Part shown: positions 57,448 through 64,000 of the stretch, one piece after another
How positions within the stretch are numbered: the first letter of the stretch is position 1
How the letters are laid out: every line of letters starts with the position of its first letter
From: Neospora caninum Liverpool
Lineage: Eukaryota; Apicomplexa; Conoidasida; Eucoccidiorida; Sarcocystidae
Direction of reading: 5' to 3'
Assembly: GCF_000208865.1 (NCBI RefSeq)
Contig: NC_018393.1
Location: 2,746,714-2,810,713, forward strand
DNA: 64,000 nucleotides
Position numbers and translations under genes: made by a program
The notes under the pieces: generated by a model
What the model was told of the DNA's origin: nothing
Databases searched by the model: none
What the model saw: only the letters and a program-made list of their open reading frames with translations

Positions 57448-60400
57448 CTACGAGAAGAGAGGACACACCGCAGCCGTCTCGTCGTCTTCCTTCTGCTTCT
57501 TCTCCCCTAAGAAGGGTTCGCTGGCGCTTGCCCCGCCGCTGCACGTGAGACGCAGGAGCGAGGCGTCTTCCAGCTGTGAGGGCGAGAGAGTCGGAAGCGA
57601 CGCCGGATGCAAGAGAAATCTCGGAGACGCGTCTTCCCGTCGTCCAGTGCTTCCCAGATCTTCGCAGGACGGCAGGTCTGCATTCCGCCGCCCCCCGCCC
57701 CGCTCATCACGAGCTTGGACGTCGCCCTCGAGCCCCACCAAGTCGGCGTGTGCGGGGAGAGCCGCGCCCGAGGACGGGGACAGGAGGCAGGACTCGGCGA
57801 AGGCCCTGGCGTTCTGCCCCGGCGAAAACCACCCTGATGACCGCGTGGACAGGCCAGGGAGTGCGTGACGTGTTTCCGGGACGAATCGCGGCGAGGAGAG
57901 ACGCGAACACGGTTCGTTCACTTCCGAGCAGGCAGAGCCCGCGCCGCCGCAGGCCTCTGTCAGCGACGGCGCCAGCAGGTGAGCTTCACACGCTGGGCTT
58001 GCGCCGAGAGGCAACGGCGGCGAGGCCGTCAGAAGACTGGGGCTGGTTGGCGGCCGCGAAGGGAATGCGCCGCCGCCTTCGAGGCCTTCGTCGTCTTCTC
58101 CGTCGACAAACAAGTGGGTCGTGCTGTCCCGCAAATTCGTTCCATTCCCCAGAGCGCCTTGCAGGCTCGGCCCTGCGGCCCCGTGGCGCGCGCCTTCTTC
58201 CCCGGCTCGCCGAGGCTCCGGGTCCCGCTTACCCTCGTGCGCCCCGTCCGCCTCCCCTCCGGCGTCGCGCTGCGTGGCTTCCTTTGCTCGAGCGACCTCG
58301 TCCTCACAGCCGCTCTCTCGCTCTCGAACGCGGAGCGCCTCCTCACGCGTGGCGTCCACCCGTTGAAGCGCAGCATCGAGGTCCATGGCAACTGCCTCGC
58401 CTAGCCCCGGGTTGCTCGCCACCGCCATCTTCACCAGGCTGTGGACGCGTGGCACGTCGGAGGCAGAGACCACGCAGCCGATCGAGACGAAGAGGCGCTG
58501 GAAGGCCTCCCAGAAAGGCGCCAGTCGCTCTGGAGTCATCCTGCGCTCCGAGAGGAAGGAGAAGAGGGCGTTGAAGCACGGCCAGGCGCCGGAGGTCCGC
58601 GAGGCCACTGCGTCGCTCGCTCCCGCGCCGGCGGACGCTGCGCGGCTCCGGGCCAGAGCCAGCAGCGCATCCACGCAGATGCTCTGCTGCGCGGCGAAGG
58701 TAAGAGGAGGCGCAGGGGCCGGAAGAACGGAGTCAGACGGAGCGGGGGTCGGGGCCTGTCGCGGGTAGCCCACGGGGCGGAAGGTCGGGGAGGCGAACGC
58801 GACGGGCGGAGACGGAAACGACGCCAGAAAGGGGCTGCCGCCAGCGAAGTTCGATTCGCGAGCGAACGCTTGCGCCGAGGGGAAGCCGGCGCGCGCAGTG
58901 TCGCACCCCGCGAAGGAAGGGATACCAGCGGCGAAGGGACCACAGGGAAAGGCTCCAGCACCGGCTCGGTCGGAGGAACAGCTCGGGGGAAAATACTGAG
59001 AAGACTGGAGCGCAGGGTAGGACGCCCAGTGAGCCGCCACGAGAGCGGGAGACACGGGCGGGCGACGACCGTCTGCGGCGCCAAACGGGCCTTGTGTCTC
59101 CTCGCGGGGCTGCCGGGTCAAACCAGCGAGGGCGCGCGGGAAGCCGAGCGCGCCCCTGCTTTCGTCGGCTGCCAGGGGCGACGGGGACGGCCCTGAAGAC
59201 AAAGGCAGCGGGTACGGCGACGCCCCCTGCGGCGGTCCCCGGCTCGAGCCGAACGCCGAAGGGCCCAAATCCCGCCTCTCGTGGGCGAACTTCTCGCCGA
59301 GCAGCGAGGCTGTTTCGCTGCTTTCTTCCGTCGAAGCAGAAGAGAACGACGAGAGCGACGGCGCGGCGACAAATGGATCCGGAGACCGGTCCACTGAGTC
59401 TTTGCCCGTTGCTCCGTCGGCCTGCCGGTGACTGGAGCTGCCTTCAGCCCCGTCTTGCCCGCCCATCCGCCGTCTCTTTCCCTTGCCCCGGCCGCTCCCG
59501 CCTCGCCTCCCCACCTCGCCGCCGCCCCAGTCTCCGTCGCCGGGGTCGCCCCGCGCATCGGTGTCTCCGGCGCTCGCTGTCTCTTCGCAGCCCTCCAGCT
59601 GTCTCCGCTCGCGCTTCAGCCTGGCCTCACCCTCGCGATGCAAGCTGATCAGGTGCTGGTGTCTCTGAACCAGGAGGAGCTCGTGCCGAGAAATCGGCTG
59701 TCCCTCCTCTCCAGACACCAAAAGCCGAGCCTTCATCTTCGCGAGGCGCTCCGCGCGCTCGGCCCCCAGCTTCTCGCAGAGAAAGCGTTTTCGGCCCAGT
59801 CGCCCGTTCTCCCGCACGAACTCCGCGACCCATGCGTCGCCATCGGCCTCGTACCATACCCGCCCCACACTGGCGAGCGACTCCGCCCGCTGGAGCGGAG
59901 ACACGCGCGGTGCGTGCCAACTGCCGCGATGGGACGAAACGGGAGACGCAGGCGACCCGTGCGCGCGCCTGGTCGCGGGCAGTTTGTGGGGCGGCGGAAA
60001 GGCCACGGGTGGACTGGAGAGCAGCGAAGAAGGAAGGGCGAGAGGCGGGAAACCCCTGGAACTTCCGTTAGCTGAAAGGACAGGTGAGGACGCCGCGCTC
60101 GAGTGTGACGAGGGCCACGTGCAACTGAGGCCGAGCGCAGGATCCGGAAAACCCGCGGTCCGAGGTCCACCATGAGGAAAGGAATAAACCCGGCCGAGTC
60201 GTGACGGAGACCATCGCTCGCCGGCACCACGGAGACGCGTCGACTCCCGCACGGGGCTTATCGCGAAGTCTGCGAAGAGACTCCCGCTGCCTCCGCGCCG
60301 GTCGGCGAGTGCGTGCGCCCTTCGTCCTCCTGGCCTTTGTCCTCCGTCCCTCGCGTGGGTTTTCTCGGAGCCTTCCGCCTCTTCAAACTCTCCTGCCTCA

Positions 60401-62293
60401 CGTGTCTCCTCGTTCCCCTCGCGCCGACGCCCCTTTGCGCTGCTCCCGCTGCACACACGAACCGCCGCAGTGGCGAGTGGCGCATGTGGGGGGCGCCCGA
60501 ACCACGCGTCGACGGCCTTCTCCTCCATTTCGTTTTTCCTCAAGCAAAGGTCAACGGATCGCGAGAGGAAGACAGGCGCCGTATCGCGCTTTTCGTGCTC
60601 AGCTGTCTTGGGCGACGCGCCTCGCCGCCTCACGGCCATATCGACGAGTGACGCCGCAGCGCCCGCCACCGCGTTCGCCACGGCTGCCGTGTGGGGACGA
60701 GGAAAGACAGCCAGAGAGCGGGGCGACGCGGCGTCCACATCGCAGGCCTCGTCTCCCCATTCGATTTCTTCGTCTGGAGCAAGGTAGAGGCCGACAGGCG
60801 GGAGAACGCCTCCGGGGCCCCAGAGCGCGACTGGAGAGTCCGAGGGCGACGCGGCGTCGAGACTGCTCACGAGGTCGGCGACCCAGCCCGTGAGCGGGGC
60901 ACCGTCTCTCTCTTCTGTGTCTTTGTCTCCGCGAACTCGCGCGGCCGCCTGGCAATCGCCGTCCTCGCCCCTCGGAGGCCCGAGTCGGCGCCGCTTCGAG
61001 GGCGAGCGCGGGGCGTCTGAGCCGCCGGGGCGGGTGCTGCTGGCGGACGAAGAGGCGCGCGTCGAGAAGGAGGCTAGCAGCGACAGGAAAGGCCGGTGGC
61101 TCAAGTCGTCGCCGTGTCCGATTTGGCCGTTGCCTTGGCACAGGAAAGCCAGGGTGTCGAGCGCACTTCCAGAGAGCGCGAAGACGCTCCGCGTTCGCTT
61201 CTCGCGTCCGTCGACCAAGAGCGACGGCAGACACGCCGACAGAAAACAGAACACTGCAGCCCAGTCGTCTTCGAGGCACTTCTCCAGTCTCCGCTGTCTC
61301 TCCTCCCGCGTCTCGCTCCTTGTCTCCTCGCGTTCTTCCTCCTCGTACACCCTCAGGAAGCAGTCGACCAGGCTGCGGCTCTCACTGAACTGCGCCCCGG
61401 CCACAGACATCGCCCCCGACAACGCGACAGCTTGCAGCAACTCGGCCTCGACAGAAAAGCCTGGCGAGGCGAGGCCGCGCCCTTCCTCGGCCCAGCCGCC
61501 CTCGGGAAAAGACGCCGCACACAGAGACGACTGGGGAATCGGCAGGCGTGTGTGGCGGCGCGTCTCTCGGCTTATATACGGGAACATGTCGGAGCGAAAG
61601 AGAAATTCAAACGGAGACGCCCCGACGTGCTGCCGGGGCCGAAGCGCCTGACACAGCAGCTCGGTCATGAAGTACTTTGGCGAGAAGATCTCCTGGTCTC
61701 CGTCCTGAGAACGCACAACGCAGAGGGCCAAGAGTTCATCTCCACTCGCCAGTTCCAACAAGAATCCCGTTCGAACTGAAGAAAAGCACAAGACACACGT
61801 TCAGTCGAAAAGAACGGGAAGACCACTGGACGTACACGTCGGCATTGAGCCCTCTTGTCATCTCTCCGCGCAGGCCCGAGAGTATCGACCTATGTGCTGC
61901 ATACGCGAGGAAAAACGGTTAACTATGTTCAGGTGTCTCCTGCTGAACGGCGCGTACCTCGTACTTGACAACGATCTTCGGGGCGCCGTCTTCTGCGTCC
62001 CTGATGAGACGCGCGACTCTTCCCTGTGTCACGAAAGAGAAGCACACACAGAAAGCATTTACCGAAACGAACCACCACCGGCCAGAAGAACGCATGCGGG
62101 CCTACCCTCCTCCATGGCGGAGAAGACAACAACTCGACACGATTTAACTCGGCGCGAAAAGGCTCGTTGCACACGCATCACGCGCGTGTGACAGGCCTGC
62201 ACGTCGCATGTCATCAACGGTGCATTCACACCAATCATACGGACACATTATAAACATGAGAAACACGTATGCATACTCATGCATACACCAATC

Positions 62294-62326
<33 letters not shown>

Positions 62327-64000
62327 TAGGCTCCACACATGGACCACCCATCAAGCAGACGGGTCACTCTTGGCTCTACAAGTAGACTTTGTTTTTAGGC
62401 TTCCCGTCGAATTTGCATCTGGAAAACAGAGCGTGCTTCGTCTGCGAAAAAAGTGTCGAAAATGCGCAAATCTCACCACGTGGACTCCTGCGGGCCGCCG
62501 TCTCTCGAGTTTTGTCGCTCCCAGATAAACGCCGAGGAGAGGAACAAACCGATGCGACGGTCGGCTCATACGCGCCAGCAGAGTCTCTCCACTAACCAAG
62601 TCAGGAAAGTCTCGAGCTTCAAAGGAGCCGTCCTTAGTCTCTTCGCTCTCTGCATGCAAGGGAAATCCCGCAAATTTACGCGCGAGCGGCTACACCGGAG
62701 ACAGAGTTCCACACAGATCGTGCAGATCGGTTAAAAAGACTTTCGTACCTACACATGCACATATATATATATATATATGCATACGTGAGTCACTCATCTC
62801 AAAAGAAGGCTGTCGTGAGTATCTGTATGTTATAGCGAGTCTGACGCACCACATATCCACTTTTGTACAGATTATGTACGTGCAGCTGCTGTACCTGGAA
62901 GAGGTATATATATATATATATCGGTATATGTATATACATGGATACATATGTATTTCTTTGTGGATGAAGGAATGAGGGCGCACCGTCGACCTACCTTTTG
63001 CGTGGTCCGCGTCGGTGCATGCGGTTGGTACGGCGGGCGGAGCCGCTGCGGCCTGCGCGTCGAGTTCTTCTCTGCGGTAGTCCATCACCACTTTCCTCAC
63101 TGGAGAGAAACCAAACAAAACGCGACGTTCACACGCCTGTCGATAAAGTCCCTCCCTCACTTATCCACCTCCAGATCTCGTCGTTCATCTCTTAGCAGAC
63201 CGTCTCTTCCTTTCCCCTCCCTCTCGAGCACACGTGCAGATGCCTGTGCCTCTATATAATATATTATATGCGTGTACACACAGAGGTAGGACTTCCCCTG
63301 AAACGGATTCCCCATGAACCCTTTGTCTGCATGCAACAATACGTTTCCTGTCCAATCCTGCTCGACCTGCATTTACCCGTCGTCTGCGCGGCGGTGCGCA
63401 GATCCACAGATCTCAGTGCTGCCGAAGTTTCGCACCCGCCACGCGGCCCCCGCTGGGTCTGTACGCCTCTCTCAGAGGTCAAACGCACTGCATGCACGGA
63501 GAGAAAAGGGGTTCGGTTTGTGCGTACGTGCTGTGATGATGTCATGACATATCTCCAGAGGCGTTTCCGTCGCAGGTTCTTCGCCCGGATCCGAGAAGTT
63601 CTTTTCCAAGTGGAGTTTGAAGATTCGGCAAGTGACTCCGTTCGCGTCGTCTCCGAAGCGACTTCTGCACGCGCGGCAGGGGAGCAGTGTCGAGAGATGC
63701 GGAGACTCGGGAAGCGTCGGCTGATCGGTGAGTCTGCCGCGATGCTGCTCGGCTGTCATTTCCCCCGCGGACGGAGAAGGCCGAACCTGGACCTTCTTCG
63801 CCTGGGCAGCGAGCGCCTCTGAGACAGAAGAGAAAACGGTGCGGGGCTTCACGACGCGCGGCGACTCCCGCACGCCCTGTGCCTTCTTCGGCGAGGGCAC
63901 CGGAGCCGGGGGGACGCCGGAAGGAAGAGAAGAGACACCCGCGCCGGAGTCCGCGGTCGCAAGCTCGTTTGCCCTCGTCTCCGGAGCCTGCCTCTCACAG
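57448..64000 (-). CDS. ApiAP2-type DNA-binding protein, 5' end outside the window
   Basis: The last exon, 61775-57448, encodes ~1440 residues to the stop. Upstream exons 63099-62995 and >64000-63528 join in phase; across that joint the protein reads ETPLEICHDIITALRKVVMD. A 66-nt segment (62023-61958) with good splice sites may be an extra exon. The last exon starts RTGFLLELASGDELLALC. An AP2-like domain lies at about 59720-59880 (GRVWYEADGDAWVAEF, GRKRFLCEKLGAERAERLAK), with the Trp, Ala, basic and Leu-Gly positions typical of plant-like AP2 domains, which bind specific DNA in apicomplexan regulators. A downstream helical segment (~58410-58700; DALLALARSRA, FNALFSFLSERRMTPERLAP) could be an ACDC domain, but this is unsure. 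The rest is Ser/Ala/Gly/Pro-rich. No other DNA-binding domain is seen. Confidence 0.7.
61958..62023 (-). other. Possible 66-nt optional exon of the ApiAP2 gene
   Basis: It is flanked by an acceptor (GTGACACAG) and a strong donor (GAG^GTACGC). Its length is a multiple of 3, and both neighbouring exons meet in phase 1, so it can be included or skipped without a frame shift. In the phase used by its neighbours it encodes an Arg-rich peptide (KSRASHQGRRRRRPEDRCQ). Another phase gives a more protein-like GRVARLIRDAEDGAPK but cannot join the next exon. Confidence 0.4.
62291..62320. repeat. (TA)n tract in an ApiAP2 intron
   Basis: About 14 TA units in the intron upstream of the last exon. Similar tracts occur in the same gene at 62760-62778 and 62905-62920. 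Comparable tracts lie in the PDE introns (18584-18614, 19718-19741, 24449-24468), in the synthetase introns (34885-34905, 34955-34992, 36838-36945) and in spacers (17784-17813). Confidence 0.9.

Noticed and set aside
63262..63372. Candidate exon reading VEQDWTGNVLLHADKGF on the - strand
   Set aside because: Its acceptor is plausible, but the flanking exons join directly (ETPLEICHDIITALRKVVMD) in the right phase and no good donor follows it.

Overview
This window looks like nuclear DNA of a tissue-cyst-forming coccidian (Apicomplexa) of the Toxoplasma / Hammondia / Neospora type. The reasons are intron-rich genes with GT-AG introns of about 200-1300 bp, (TA)n tracts in nearly every intron and spacer, long Ser/Pro/Ala/Arg-rich low-complexity stretches inside proteins, and lineage-specific families (an ApiAP2 factor, GAPM-like inner-membrane-complex proteins). 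From memory, a PDE gene and a GAPM1 gene lie close together on T. gondii chromosome VIIa. I could not check this.

Layout. Positions 1-7431 have no convincing gene. They hold a purine-rich stretch, a CTCTCGAT-type tandem repeat, an AT-rich island with a hairpin, and an organelle-type tRNA-Ile(GAU)-like sequence duplicated as an inverted repeat. A two-exon + strand gene (7432-14539) encodes a 2217-aa protein with an NLI-interacting-factor/FCP-type phosphatase domain broken up by low-complexity insertions. Converging on it, an 11-exon - strand gene (28012-17229) encodes a multi-membrane-span cyclic nucleotide phosphodiesterase; two of its introns carry large minisatellites. Next on the - strand is an 8-exon aspartyl-tRNA synthetase (38254-33715) with an in-frame upstream ATG giving a signal-peptide-like leader. 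A + strand gene of unknown function follows (40669-44048). Then come two tandem - strand copies of a six-span GAPM1-like membrane protein (48332-46296 and 53900-51854). Their 3' halves are nearly identical while their 5' halves have diverged. The right end is a - strand ApiAP2-type gene (beyond 64000 to 57448), cut by the window edge.

Function. The phosphodiesterase ends cAMP/cGMP signals that control motility, egress and invasion in these parasites. GAPM proteins belong to the membrane/cytoskeleton platform on which the gliding motor works. The ApiAP2 protein is a likely transcription regulator, the phosphatase may act on a phosphoserine substrate such as the polymerase II CTD, and the synthetase supplies Asp-tRNA. 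Nothing suggests operon-like organisation. Exon borders were derived by hand from splice consensus, reading-phase continuity and domain alignment; untranslated regions and transcription starts are not resolved. I saw no CRISPR array, insertion sequence, virus or toxin gene.
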